A stretch of DNA of 64,000 nucleotides from the NCBI GenBank assembly GCA_964386705.1, contig CAYLTY010000009.1:1-64000 (forward strand), written 5' to 3'. The notes beneath the pieces are model-generated. The model ran no database searches and was not told the DNA's origin. It was given only the letters and a program-made list of their open reading frames with translations. This document shows positions 26,994 to 35,258 of the stretch, piece by piece. Position 1 is the first letter of the stretch; every line of letters starts with the position of its first letter. A program made the position numbers and the translations under genes. The DNA is from AM-0621 sp964386705. Its GTDB lineage: Bacteria; Planctomycetota; Planctomycetia; Planctomycetales; Planctomycetaceae.

Positions 26994-27692
26994 ATGCTGC
27001 CGATTGTGATATCTCGTGATGAAGTGCGGCGGGTGGATGAGCGTGCCATCAACGAATACGGCCTGCCGGGTGTGGTCTTGATGGAGAACGCCGCGCGCGG
27101 GTGCGTTGAATGGTTGTGCGAGCAGGGTGTCAGCGGTCCCGTCGTGATCTGTGCGGGGAAGGGGAACAACGGCGGTGACGGCTCTGTCATGGCGCGGCAT
27201 CTGGCCAATCGCGGGGTGGACGTCAGGCTGCTGCTGTTTTGCGATCCCCAGGACTTGCGTGGCGATGCGGCCATCAACTTCAACGTGTTGGTACACGCAA
27301 AGGCCAATATCAAGACGTTTACGCAGGCTCCTGCGGAAGACGAACTAGTTGCCGAGTTTCGTGACGCGGATTGGATCGTGGATGCACTGCTGGGGACGGG
27401 GACTCAAGGGGTGTTGAAGGAGCCGTTCGTCACGGTCATCAGTGCGATCAATGCTGCTAAAGCCAAAGTGTTTGCTGTCGACTTGCCCTCGGGCATGGAC
27501 TGCGACACGGGTGAGCCTTGCGATCCTCAGCGCGGGCTGTGTGTGCGAGCCGACTGCACAGCGACGTTCGTGGCTCGCAAGTTAGGTTTTGAGAATCCGG
27601 CGTCGCGAGTCTGGACGGGTGAAGTTCGCGTCATCGACATTGGTGTTCCGCATGCGATGTTCGCGGACATTCGGCACGCATCGCAAAGTTAG
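26994..27692 (+). CDS. nnrE: NAD(P)H-hydrate epimerase (YjeF N-terminal domain)
   Basis: Repair enzyme that converts R-NAD(P)HX to the S form so a dehydratase can restore NAD(P)H. Landmarks are EVRRVDERAINEYGLPGVVLMENAA at the start of the domain (split by my reading into VRRVDE and GVVLMENAA), the binding loop CAGKGNNGGDG and the catalytic DLPSGMDCDTG. The 232-residue product is the epimerase domain alone, without the C-terminal dehydratase of bifunctional YjeF. The ATG at 26994 is preferred over TTG at 26952. Its stop and that of the convergent CNNM gene are one base apart. Confidence 0.92.
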   Translation: MLPIVISRDEVRRVDERAINEYGLPGVVLMENAARGCVEWLCEQGVSGPVVICAGKGNNGGDGSVMARHLANRGVDVRLLLFCDPQDLRGDAAINFNVLVHAKANIKTFTQAPAEDELVAEFRDADWIVDALLGTGTQGVLKEPFVTVISAINAAKAKVFAVDLPSGMDCDTGEPCDPQRGLCVRADCTATFVARKLGFENPASRVWTGEVRVIDIGVPHAMFADIRHASQS

Positions 27693-27693
27693 A

Positions 27694-29190
27694 TCAACCC
27701 GTCACGGCGGGGTCGGCAGCGGCGATGATTTCGATCACTTCTTCGGGCGTCTGGGCTCGGCACAATCGCTCGCGAACCAGTTCGCTACCGACGACTTGCG
27801 CAACCTGCGACAGGAAGAAGACCTGCAAGTTTGGGCGTTCGGCAGGTGTCACCAGCAGGAAGACCAGCCGCGCGGGAGTTGTGCTTTCAGGACCGAAAGA
27901 AACTCCTTCGCTGAGTCGGCCAAACACCATTAACGGTTTGATGGCACCAGGACAGCGCGCGTGAGGGATCGCCACGCCATGACCGACATCGGTGGAGAGC
28001 AGGCGCTCGCGCTCCATCGCCAAGGCGGCAATGTCCGCTTCGGCGGGTAGCCACTTGCGGGGTAGGGCGGTTGCCAGCGCGCTGATGACGCCTTCCACTG
28101 AGTCTGCTTCAACATCCAGCACAACTGCTCCCGATTCCAGGGCATCCTTCAGGAAGCAGCGAGGCAGGCGCGGATACTCGTCCTCAATCCGCCCGACGAC
28201 TTCTTCCAGGATGTCTTCCAGTGTGATCAGGCCAATCGGCTTATCCTGGTCCATGACGACGGCCATATTCGCCCCGTCTTGCTGGAGCATGTGCATCGTC
28301 GGTTCGAGACTGTCGGTCGGTCGGACGACTCGTAACGGACGCAGCACGCGCTGCCAGTCCTCGCCCTGATGCACGACCAAGTCCTTCATCAGCAGGTAGG
28401 CATCGAGTTGGTACGTGGCCGGATTCAGCACGGGGTAACGGGAGAACTTGTGCTCGGTGAGCACCCGCATGACTTCGTATCGTGAATTGCTGCGCGACAG
28501 TGAAATCACGTGGTTCCACGGAATCATGGCGTCGCGCACGGTCTGGCGACCGAGATCAAAGATGTTCTCCAGCATGAACAGCCGGCTCATCGAGAAATCC
28601 TGATCGATCTCGACATGCGCCAGCAGCATTCGCATTTCCTGCTCGGTGTGCGCCATCTCGTGCGAACCCGCTGAGAGCCCGAAGAGCTTTAAGATCAGCG
28701 TGCAGGCACCGTTCAAGGCGAGCATCGGCAGATAGAACAGCCGGTACGACCACAGCATCGGGTACGCGACCATCAGCGTCGACGCTTCGGCGTTCTTGAT
28801 GGCAAAGATCTTCGGCACCTGCTCGCCAAACAGGATGTGCAGGAATGTGATCACCAGAAAGGACACCACCAGCGAGACCGTGTGGGTCGTCCTTTGCGAC
28901 AAGCCCAAGCCATCGAACAGGCCACTGAACAGGCTCTCGAAGGCCGGTTCGCCGACCCAGCCTAGCGCGAGACTGGCAATCGTGATGCCCAGTTGCGTCG
29001 CGGTGAGATAAGCATCGAGCTTGGTGACCATCTCTTTGGCGACCTGCGCGCGGCGCTGTCCGGTGCGCGCCAATTCCTCAATGCGTGTCGCCCGTACTTT
29101 GACGAGAGCGAACTCCGCGAGCACAAAGAACCCGTTCAGCAGAACCAGCAGGATTGCCAGCAGCAGGTACAGCACCGAGTTCCAATCCAT
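27694..29190 (-). CDS. CNNM-type membrane protein with CBS pair and fused PTS EIIA domain
   Basis: Protein of 498 residues. The N-terminal part is a CNNM/DUF21 domain with membrane helices (MDWNSVLYLLLAILLVLLNG at the start, then SLALGWVGEPAFESL), as in CorC/CNNM Mg2+/Co2+ transport or 'hemolysin C' proteins. Residues about 210-340 form a CBS pair (VRDAMIPWNHVISLSR; PIGLITLEDILEEVVGRIEDE). The C-terminus (about 350-495) is a type-2 EIIA-like domain of the phosphotransferase system with the phospho-acceptor sequence GHGVAIPHAR (His near residue 409). Ordinary family members end after a CorC_HlyC domain, so the EIIA end is unusual and may sense phospho-relay state. The ATG at 29190 is the first residue of the membrane segment. 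Confidence 0.87.
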   Translation of the reverse strand: MDWNSVLYLLLAILLVLLNGFFVLAEFALVKVRATRIEELARTGQRRAQVAKEMVTKLDAYLTATQLGITIASLALGWVGEPAFESLFSGLFDGLGLSQRTTHTVSLVVSFLVITFLHILFGEQVPKIFAIKNAEASTLMVAYPMLWSYRLFYLPMLALNGACTLILKLFGLSAGSHEMAHTEQEMRMLLAHVEIDQDFSMSRLFMLENIFDLGRQTVRDAMIPWNHVISLSRSNSRYEVMRVLTEHKFSRYPVLNPATYQLDAYLLMKDLVVHQGEDWQRVLRPLRVVRPTDSLEPTMHMLQQDGANMAVVMDQDKPIGLITLEDILEEVVGRIEDEYPRLPRCFLKDALESGAVVLDVEADSVEGVISALATALPRKWLPAEADIAALAMERERLLSTDVGHGVAIPHARCPGAIKPLMVFGRLSEGVSFGPESTTPARLVFLLVTPAERPNLQVFFLSQVAQVVGSELVRERLCRAQTPEEVIEIIAAADPAVTG

Positions 29191-29212
29191 AATTATTGCA
29201 GCCCTGAAACAG

Positions 29213-29245
29213 CACAGCCCGGCTGGGACGTCCAGTCGGGCTGTG
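29213..29245 (-). terminator. Stem-loop after the TRASH-like gene
   Basis: Arms 29213-29221 and 29237-29245 pair perfectly over 9 bp, with further partial pairing inside. The hairpin lies 28 bases past the stop of the minus-strand gene at 29274 and upstream of the CNNM gene, consistent with a terminator separating them. The T-run is weak. Confidence 0.45.
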
Positions 29246-29273
29246 TCAATCAATTCAGCTCACGGTAGACGAT

Positions 29274-29873
29274 TTACTTCTCTGCCTTGGCAAACTGTGG
29301 CAGTTTAGCAGTGTACTTCGCGGGCTCCTTCGTGAAGGCGTCCGGGCAGCCACCACAGCAGAAGTAAACCTTCTTGCCGTCGTGCTCAACGACTTTCGAC
29401 ACGTCCAGTGGCTTGCCGCTCACGGGGCAAGACGTCTGCAGCGTGAAGCCCTTGTCGAAATTGCCAAAGACCAGCTTGGCCTTGTCATCAGCTTTGTCCA
29501 CCGCGCCTTTGCACTTCTCGCAGCAGAACGCGACGGTGGCCTTGCCCAGTTGCGAGGTCTCCTTCGCGTTGACTGGACCGCCAGACAGCGGGCAGGCAAC
29601 CTGAGTGATCTGCTTGGTCTCAAGCCATTGCGCCTTGGCCTTCAGATCAAACTTCTTGGGATCGGCCTTGAACGCCTTGGGGCAGTTCTGGCAGCAGAAG
29701 TAAACCTCTTTGCCCATGTACTTCTCGGCGTTTTCCTTCTTCGCCGGAGCACCCGAAACGACGCAGGTCGCTTCGAATGGCTTATCGGTTTCCTTGTCAG
29801 CGACTGCGCTGGCCACGAATACGCCGCTAACGACGGCAAGCAATGTTACAACGCTCAACAAACGACGGATCAT
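29274..29873 (-). CDS. Secreted protein with three TRASH/YHS-like metal-binding repeats
   Basis: Exported protein of 199 residues with a signal peptide (MIRRLLSVVTLLAVVSG to about VADKE). The ATG at 29873 has a GGAG seven bases upstream. Three copies of one Cys-rich unit follow: CVVSGAP..VYFCCQNC, CPLSGGP..AFCCEKC and CPVSGKP..VYFCCGGC, each with about 30 residues between the halves. This is the C-x(n)-C-C-x-x-C pattern of TRASH/YHS domains that bind copper or other soft metals. The upstream gene on the same strand encodes another small secreted Cys-rich protein. A periplasmic metal-binding role is likely, but the metal is unknown. Confidence 0.8.
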   Translation of the reverse strand: MIRRLLSVVTLLAVVSGVFVASAVADKETDKPFEATCVVSGAPAKKENAEKYMGKEVYFCCQNCPKAFKADPKKFDLKAKAQWLETKQITQVACPLSGGPVNAKETSQLGKATVAFCCEKCKGAVDKADDKAKLVFGNFDKGFTLQTSCPVSGKPLDVSKVVEHDGKKVYFCCGGCPDAFTKEPAKYTAKLPQFAKAEK

Positions 29874-29939
29874 GTTTGACTCCACTGAATAAACTCAGAA
29901 CTAAGAAACTCGACTGCAAATCCAACCGCAGCGAACTTC

Positions 29940-30365
29940 TCACGCGAGCCACGAGCAATGCCTCAATCTGACATCTCGCCCAGAGAGGGATTCAGGTTGC
30001 TCAACCGTCACTTGAACTCGTTGAGGAAACAGATCCGGCGCAACCGTAGTCGCGCGCGGCAAACGTACCGCCATCGGCTTGTCGACCGACCACTTGCGAG
30101 CGACCAGCACCGCTGGCTTAGCTTCAGTGCGGCACTCGCATTTCTTGGTGAGCGTTCCAGTTTGATTCTGCCTGGAGGCTTCGGCTTGTGCCTCACGGCA
30201 TCGCGGACAGCGAACGGGTTTGGATTCGGCAGAAGCTTCGGCTTCTGCCTTCGCGGCTATCCCCGCTTGAGCGACGCAGCAGCAACCTTGCGCCATCGCC
30301 CAAATGGGCTGACAGCACACAAGCAGCGCGAGCACGATGCACAGGATCGGCGATCTTCGCGACAT
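29940..30365 (-). CDS. Small secreted Cys-rich protein, unknown function
   Basis: Protein of 141 residues beginning at the ATG at 30365. A signal peptide (SPILCIVLALLVCC, cleavage near AMAQG) is followed by CCC, then CPRC and CEC motifs within 70 residues. The C-terminal half has no cysteines and is basic. I do not recognise a family. It lies 66 bases upstream of the triple TRASH-like gene on the same strand, so the two may be co-expressed and share a metal-handling role. The next gene upstream (HAD-like) is divergent. Confidence 0.6.
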   Translation of the reverse strand: MSRRSPILCIVLALLVCCQPIWAMAQGCCCVAQAGIAAKAEAEASAESKPVRCPRCREAQAEASRQNQTGTLTKKCECRTEAKPAVLVARKWSVDKPMAVRLPRATTVAPDLFPQRVQVTVEQPESLSGRDVRLRHCSWLA

Positions 30366-30547
30366 GGTTGGCTGGGTCACTGGAATGAGGATACTCAAAC
30401 ACCACGTTCAACAAACTCAGACAGATGCTAAACGACTTTCGGCAACTGCGGGAAGACAAACGTGGCGAAAGCCGCGAGATTTCGTTTCGCCCGAAGTAGT
30501 ATGTCAGGCTTGGAGATAAGTCGTTGGGACCGTCGAAAGGACAGATC

Positions 30548-31252
30548 TTGGCTGTGAAATGGATTGTGTTTGATGCCGTGGGCACGCTGCTCTACCCGAC
30601 TCCCGATGTGGCCACGGCTTACCATTCTGTCGGCCAGAAACACGGTTCACAGCAGTCTTTAGAACTCGTTCGCAGCCGATTTCGCGCCGCATTTCGCGAG
30701 GCCGAGCATGCGGAGCGTCGCGTTGGCGGCAGTACTGATCTGACGAATGAGGCTCACGAAGAAGACTATTGGCGCGGCATCGTGCGAGCCGTGTTCACCG
30801 ACTTGGTAGACTCCGAAGCGTGCTTTCGCGAACTCTTTGAGCACTTCAGCCGCCCGTCGGCCTGGGCGTGTTTTGAGGACGTCGGTGCCGCACTGGATCG
30901 CTTGATGCAGCGTGGTTATCAGGTCGCGGTGGCTTCGAACTTCGACCAGCGGCTGCGAGAGGTCATGGACGGGCTGCCCGCCGTGAGCGGAATTCAGTGC
31001 CGGATCATTTCCTCGGAAGTCGGGTTCCGGAAACCATCGCGCGGGTTCTATGAGGCGGTGCTACGGATGACGGGAGCGTCAGCAGATGAAGTGCTGTTCG
31101 TCGGGGACGATGAAGTTAACGACGTGCAGGGAGCGACCAATGCGGGGCTGACCGCGTTGCATCTGTATCGCAGCGCCGAACTGGCTCATCTCGACCGGCC
31201 GCTGCTCGAACGTCCTTTCATTCAGTCGTTGCGAGAACTGGAAGTCATGTGA
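30548..31252 (+). CDS. HAD-superfamily hydrolase-like protein
   Basis: Cytoplasmic protein of 234 residues with a Rossmann-like HAD core. Motif I reads VFDAVGTLLYP, motif II ASNF, motif III GFRKPS and motif IV VGDDEVND. In motif I the second Asp (the D+2 acid/base of HAD phosphatases) is Val, so phosphatase activity of the usual kind is doubtful. I preferred the TTG at 30548 because AAAGGA lies eight bases upstream; a TTG at 30524 and a GTG at 30554 are alternatives. It is divergent from the Cys-rich gene and convergent with the sulfatase gene. Confidence 0.8.
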   Translation: MAVKWIVFDAVGTLLYPTPDVATAYHSVGQKHGSQQSLELVRSRFRAAFREAEHAERRVGGSTDLTNEAHEEDYWRGIVRAVFTDLVDSEACFRELFEHFSRPSAWACFEDVGAALDRLMQRGYQVAVASNFDQRLREVMDGLPAVSGIQCRIISSEVGFRKPSRGFYEAVLRMTGASADEVLFVGDDEVNDVQGATNAGLTALHLYRSAELAHLDRPLLERPFIQSLRELEVM

Positions 31253-31288
31253 GTCAACATGAACCCGCCGCGACCGAGCCTCGAAGTG

Positions 31289-32878
31289 TCACCTCGCCGC
31301 GACGCCTTTGCGAATCTGCACCGGCACCGTATTGGACTGAGGCTGCCCCGGCGTGCTACGTCCCTTCATGACATAGTCTTCGAGCATGTTGGTCAGACGC
31401 ATGACGACCTCGGGGTTGTCAGCGGCGACGTTGGTCTGCTCGCCGATGTCCTTTGATAAATCAAACAGTTGCATCTGAGGAGCCGTGCGGTCGGTTTTGC
31501 CTGGACGCGGTTCGCTCCATCCGCCGGAGTCAGGACAAAGTGCCAGCTTCCAGTGGCCATCACGGATGGCGAATGATCCGTTAATCGAATGATGGACGAT
31601 CGCCTGACGTGCGAGCGGCGCGACCTTGGCCTGCATCGCCGGTAGAAAACTGATGCTGTCCTCGGCAGTATTGTCTGATAACTGGATGCCGGTGATTTCA
31701 GCCGCGGTGGCCATGAAGTCGGTGAGGCAAACCAGTTGTTCGCTGCGCGTTCCGGCCTGCACGTGTCCCGGCCAACGAACGATGAAGGGGACTCGATGTC
31801 CGCCTTCGTAAATGTCCGCCTTATGTCCGCGAAAGACGTGGCTGGGTTGATGTCCCTTGTCCTGTAGTTCGCTGAACTGAGCTTGTGGTGAGCAGCCGTT
31901 GTCGCTGGTGAAAACCACCAGCGTGTTATCGGACAACTCGTGTTTCTTGATCGCTTCGAGGACTTCGCCCAGGCAGGCGTCCTGATGCATCACGAAGTCC
32001 GCGTATGCGTTGAGTTCACTCTTACCAAGCCACTCTTTTGTCGGGAGGATCGGCGTGTGCGGCGACGCGAACGGCAAGTAGAGGAAGAACGGTTTACCGG
32101 CCTTGGCGTCCTTTGCGCGTTGGCCGATGTAGTCAATCGCCTTGCGTGTGAGATCGGGCAGGACGTCAGCGGCATCGAACTTCGGAGCCGCCGGGCCGAG
32201 GCGTGTCTTGCCGGTCTTGCGTCCCCACATCATCGCGAATTCACGGTCCTCAGTCGGCAGAACCGTGACGCGATCGTTCTCAATGTAGGTGTACGGCACC
32301 ATGTCGAGCGACGCGGAGATGCCGTAGTAGTAATCGAAGCCGACGCTGTTCGGGCCGTTCTGAATGGGTTGCGAGTAATCGACGTTTCGCACTTGGGCAG
32401 CCGTCTCAATCGACAGCTCACTCACCTGTTTGCCGGGCAGCTTGACCCAGTCCATGCCGAGATGCCATTTGCCGACGCAGGCGGTGTGATAACCGTGACG
32501 CTTCAGCATCTCGGCGACCGTCAACCGACCCGGCTCAATCAGACGTGGACTTAAGCCACCGAGAACGCCGCTCTGCAGACGGCTGCGCCAGTTGTAGCGA
32601 CCGGTCATCAAACCATAACGCGTCGGTGAGCACACCGAGGAACTGGTATGTGCGTCCGTGAACAACATGCCGTCGCGAGCCAGTTGATCCATGTGCGGCG
32701 TCGCGATCTTGCCGTTGGGGTTGAAGCACTTCACGTCGCCGTAGCCCAGATCGTCGCAGAGCACGAACACGATGTTCGGACGATCGACCGCAACGGCGGT
32801 TCGAGCCGTCCACTGGCCACACAGGACGACGAACAACAGTGTTAGAAACTGGACATACAGGCTGCGACTGGGCTGCAT
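31289..32878 (-). CDS. Arylsulfatase-type sulfatase
   Basis: Exported sulfatase of 529 residues. A signal peptide is visible after MQPSRSLY. The metal-binding NIVFVLCDDLGYGD opens the catalytic domain. The formylglycine site is CSPTR in SSVCSPTRYGLMTGR, where the Cys must be oxidised by a formylglycine-generating enzyme. VVFTSDNGCS supplies further metal ligands. Planctomycetes carry many such enzymes for sulfated polysaccharides. No dedicated maturation enzyme or glycoside hydrolase lies next to it, so the substrate is unknown. The ATG at 32878 is favoured because it begins the signal peptide. Confidence 0.92.
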   Translation of the reverse strand: MQPSRSLYVQFLTLLFVVLCGQWTARTAVAVDRPNIVFVLCDDLGYGDVKCFNPNGKIATPHMDQLARDGMLFTDAHTSSSVCSPTRYGLMTGRYNWRSRLQSGVLGGLSPRLIEPGRLTVAEMLKRHGYHTACVGKWHLGMDWVKLPGKQVSELSIETAAQVRNVDYSQPIQNGPNSVGFDYYYGISASLDMVPYTYIENDRVTVLPTEDREFAMMWGRKTGKTRLGPAAPKFDAADVLPDLTRKAIDYIGQRAKDAKAGKPFFLYLPFASPHTPILPTKEWLGKSELNAYADFVMHQDACLGEVLEAIKKHELSDNTLVVFTSDNGCSPQAQFSELQDKGHQPSHVFRGHKADIYEGGHRVPFIVRWPGHVQAGTRSEQLVCLTDFMATAAEITGIQLSDNTAEDSISFLPAMQAKVAPLARQAIVHHSINGSFAIRDGHWKLALCPDSGGWSEPRPGKTDRTAPQMQLFDLSKDIGEQTNVAADNPEVVMRLTNMLEDYVMKGRSTPGQPQSNTVPVQIRKGVAAR

Positions 32879-33214
32879 GGTGAACCTCTCATCTGAAGCG
32901 GCTTCTGAGGATGACATCCGGCAGCGCTGCGAACTCGTGCCATTTCGCTGCTGATGACGTCATGGACGCCACTCTGAAGACTCACGGCCAATCGTCAACT
33001 CCGCAGAGCCCGCCGGACAAGGTGATCGCCGGGTTGCCGCATTGGGAGGCGGCCGCCTGAGAGATGAATCCATCTGTACCACCTATGCCAACCGGGCCAA
33101 CCGATGACGTCTGGCGGGCGGCATCCCGCCGTGGATCGTGTTGCGCGACGCTGCCGCTTCTGCCGATGGCTGTTGCGTTTCCGTCTTATCCTCGATGACA
33201 GTGCGACCCGGGCC
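32879..33214. other. Divergent intergenic region between sulfatase and porin genes
   Basis: About 336 bases with no gene I can support. The plus-strand reading frame of the porin stays open back to 33104, but that stretch encodes an Arg-rich head before a good signal peptide and is probably not translated. I see no clear promoter hexamers, riboswitch or tRNA fold. Confidence 0.4.
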
Positions 33215-34654
33215 ATGAAACTGCTCAGACAGCGACCGACGTTCCGGCTGCGGTTTCAAATTGCGTTCATCGCAGTGCTGCTGAGCCTGTTGGCAACGGA
33301 GTCGATGGCCGGCCACTTTCGCCGCTATCCGCGTCTCGCCAACGGCGCCAAAGCGGATGCGGTGGGGGGGCTGGAAAAATCTGCGGACGGTCTTCCGCCA
33401 AAGCCCCCGCGCGATCCGGGTGAGCCTGCAGAAAAGCCTGAGACGCCAGAAGGGGCCGGAAACGATAAGGGTGAAGGTTCCCAGTCGCAGGATGAATCTG
33501 AAGGCGAGAACGGTGAGGCGGACGGCGAAGAAGAGGAACCCAAATCCGAGTTCGAGCAGTATCTCGATCAGTTTCGTGGCAATGAATGGATCAAGCTGGA
33601 ATACGTCTACACCGGCGATTCATTTTCAAACGTGCGTGGCGGTCTGAATTCCAACAGCAACTTTTCGTACCGCGGCAATCTGGACATCACGCTGACGGCG
33701 GATCTTAACCAGTTGGAGTCCGGTCCCGGCGGCACGTTCTTTTTCTACTTTGAGCAGACTCACGGTCGCGGGCCGACGCGGTTCGATACGGGCGACTTTC
33801 AATTCATCACCAATCTCGACTCGCAGGACTTTACCCACTTGCAGGAACTGTGGTGGGAACGGCAGGTCTTTGATGACTTCCTGCGAGTGCGTTTGGGAAA
33901 GATCGATGGTAGCGCCGAGTTCGGTGTCTGCGACCTCGGTGGCGATTTCATCAATGCGTCGTATGGCATCACGCCGACCCTCGGGTTCCTGCCGCAGTTT
34001 CCCTACAACACATTCGGAGCCGTCACGTACTGGCAACTGACCGAGCAATTGGAATTGCGAGTGGGTGTCTTCAACAATGCCGGGCCGATTGAGGCGTTAC
34101 CACAACCGACGCAACGTTACTTTGGCGCGAGCAACGGCTACGCCTTCACGGTCGCTCAACTGACGTCGCGTCACGAGATCGCCGATCTGCCGGGTGATGT
34201 GCACGGTGGCGTGTGGTACGACGGTTCGCCGTACACGAGCCTGGCCGACGGCATTGAGCGCAAGGGCAATCATGGAGCCTTCGTGGGAATCGATCAGATG
34301 ATCTGGAAAGAGAACCCCGAGGACGACGAAGACAATCAGGGGCTCGGTGTCTTTGTCCATTACGGCTGGAATCCTCAAGACATCAACCTGCTGCGATATC
34401 ACGTCGGCGCGGGACTGGTCTATCGAGGCCTGATTGATTGCCGCGACGGTGACACCGCCGGCATCGGCGTCGAGCGCGTTGAGTTCAGCCGCTACCTCGT
34501 TGGTCAGGGTGCTGAAACCGCGTTCGAACTGTTCTACAAGGCGCCGATCAACGATCACCTGACGCTGCAACCTGACATTCAATATGTGGCGTCGCCGAGC
34601 GGCATGTATCGCGACGCGCTGCTGTTTGGTCTGCGGTTTGAACTTGCGCTGTGA
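33215..34654 (+). CDS. OprB-like carbohydrate-selective porin with an acidic linker
   Basis: Outer-membrane-type beta-barrel protein of 479 residues. A signal peptide (QIAFIAVLLSLLATESMAG) is followed by a Pro/Gly/Glu-rich disordered stretch of about 80 residues ending EADGEEEEPKSEFE, then a barrel domain. The barrel shows alternating aromatic and polar residues: LEYVYTGDSFSNVRGG, FYFEQTHGRG, VGAGLVYRGL and the C-terminal FGLRFELAL ending in hydrophobic residues. This is characteristic of the OprB family, which allows sugars through the outer membrane. I chose the ATG at 33215; the upstream frame lacks signal-peptide character. The acidic linker is not part of the family core. Confidence 0.75.
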   Translation: MKLLRQRPTFRLRFQIAFIAVLLSLLATESMAGHFRRYPRLANGAKADAVGGLEKSADGLPPKPPRDPGEPAEKPETPEGAGNDKGEGSQSQDESEGENGEADGEEEEPKSEFEQYLDQFRGNEWIKLEYVYTGDSFSNVRGGLNSNSNFSYRGNLDITLTADLNQLESGPGGTFFFYFEQTHGRGPTRFDTGDFQFITNLDSQDFTHLQELWWERQVFDDFLRVRLGKIDGSAEFGVCDLGGDFINASYGITPTLGFLPQFPYNTFGAVTYWQLTEQLELRVGVFNNAGPIEALPQPTQRYFGASNGYAFTVAQLTSRHEIADLPGDVHGGVWYDGSPYTSLADGIERKGNHGAFVGIDQMIWKENPEDDEDNQGLGVFVHYGWNPQDINLLRYHVGAGLVYRGLIDCRDGDTAGIGVERVEFSRYLVGQGAETAFELFYKAPINDHLTLQPDIQYVASPSGMYRDALLFGLRFELAL

Positions 34655-34754
34655 TTTGGGTTGCTGGCGGCGTGACGATGGTTGATGTTTCGCATGGCGA
34701 GGCCACTGCATTCGGTGGTTTCGTGAAACGCAACAACCTGTCACAGGCTTCTTG

Positions 34755-35231
34755 ATGTCAGCAGCTTCTCCCTCTCAATGTCGTACCGTGCGGTATGCGA
34801 CTCTGGATGATCTTCTAAGCGATGCGGAAACGCTCGCGGCGGGGGAAACGCAAACTGTCGGCGCCTGGTCCTACAGCCAGATTCTGGAACACATCGCAAC
34901 GGCGATGAATTCATACTTCGACGGTTTTGGATTCAAAGCTCCGTGGTTCGCAAGAGTGTTCTTTGCGCCGCTGATGAAGAACTATCTCCTGACCAAACCG
35001 CACAAGCCGGGCTTCAAGCTGCCCGAGCAGGGGCGAGTGTTGCTGCCTCAAGGCGGGCTCTCCGTCGAAGACGCCTTGGACAAGCTTCGCCGGGCGATTC
35101 AACGGTTCAACGAAGAGATGCCGACCCATCCGCATCCGTTTTTGGGCAAGCTGACGCGCGAGGAAACCGTAGCGTTGAATCTGCGACACGCGGAGCTGCA
35201 CATGGGCTTTGTGAAGCCGCGCGGCGAATGA
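34755..35231 (+). CDS. DUF1569 (DinB-like) protein
   Basis: Small cytoplasmic protein of 158 residues, probably a four-helix DinB-like bundle. The family pattern is WSYSQILEHIATAMNSYFDG near residue 40 and NLRHAELHMGFV near the C-terminus, supplying His residues that may bind a metal. Function is unknown; relatives include thiol-dependent transferases of the DinB/YfiT superfamily. It lies between the porin and a DUF1501 gene on the same strand, 27 bases before the latter. Confidence 0.8.
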   Translation: MSAASPSQCRTVRYATLDDLLSDAETLAAGETQTVGAWSYSQILEHIATAMNSYFDGFGFKAPWFARVFFAPLMKNYLLTKPHKPGFKLPEQGRVLLPQGGLSVEDALDKLRRAIQRFNEEMPTHPHPFLGKLTREETVALNLRHAELHMGFVKPRGE

Positions 35232-35258
35232 GCTTCTTGAGAATCTGACTACGGAATC

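Noticed and set aside
33104..33214. Longer N-terminus for the OprB-like porin
   Set aside because: The upstream codons encode an Arg-rich stretch before a clear signal peptide that starts at 33215.
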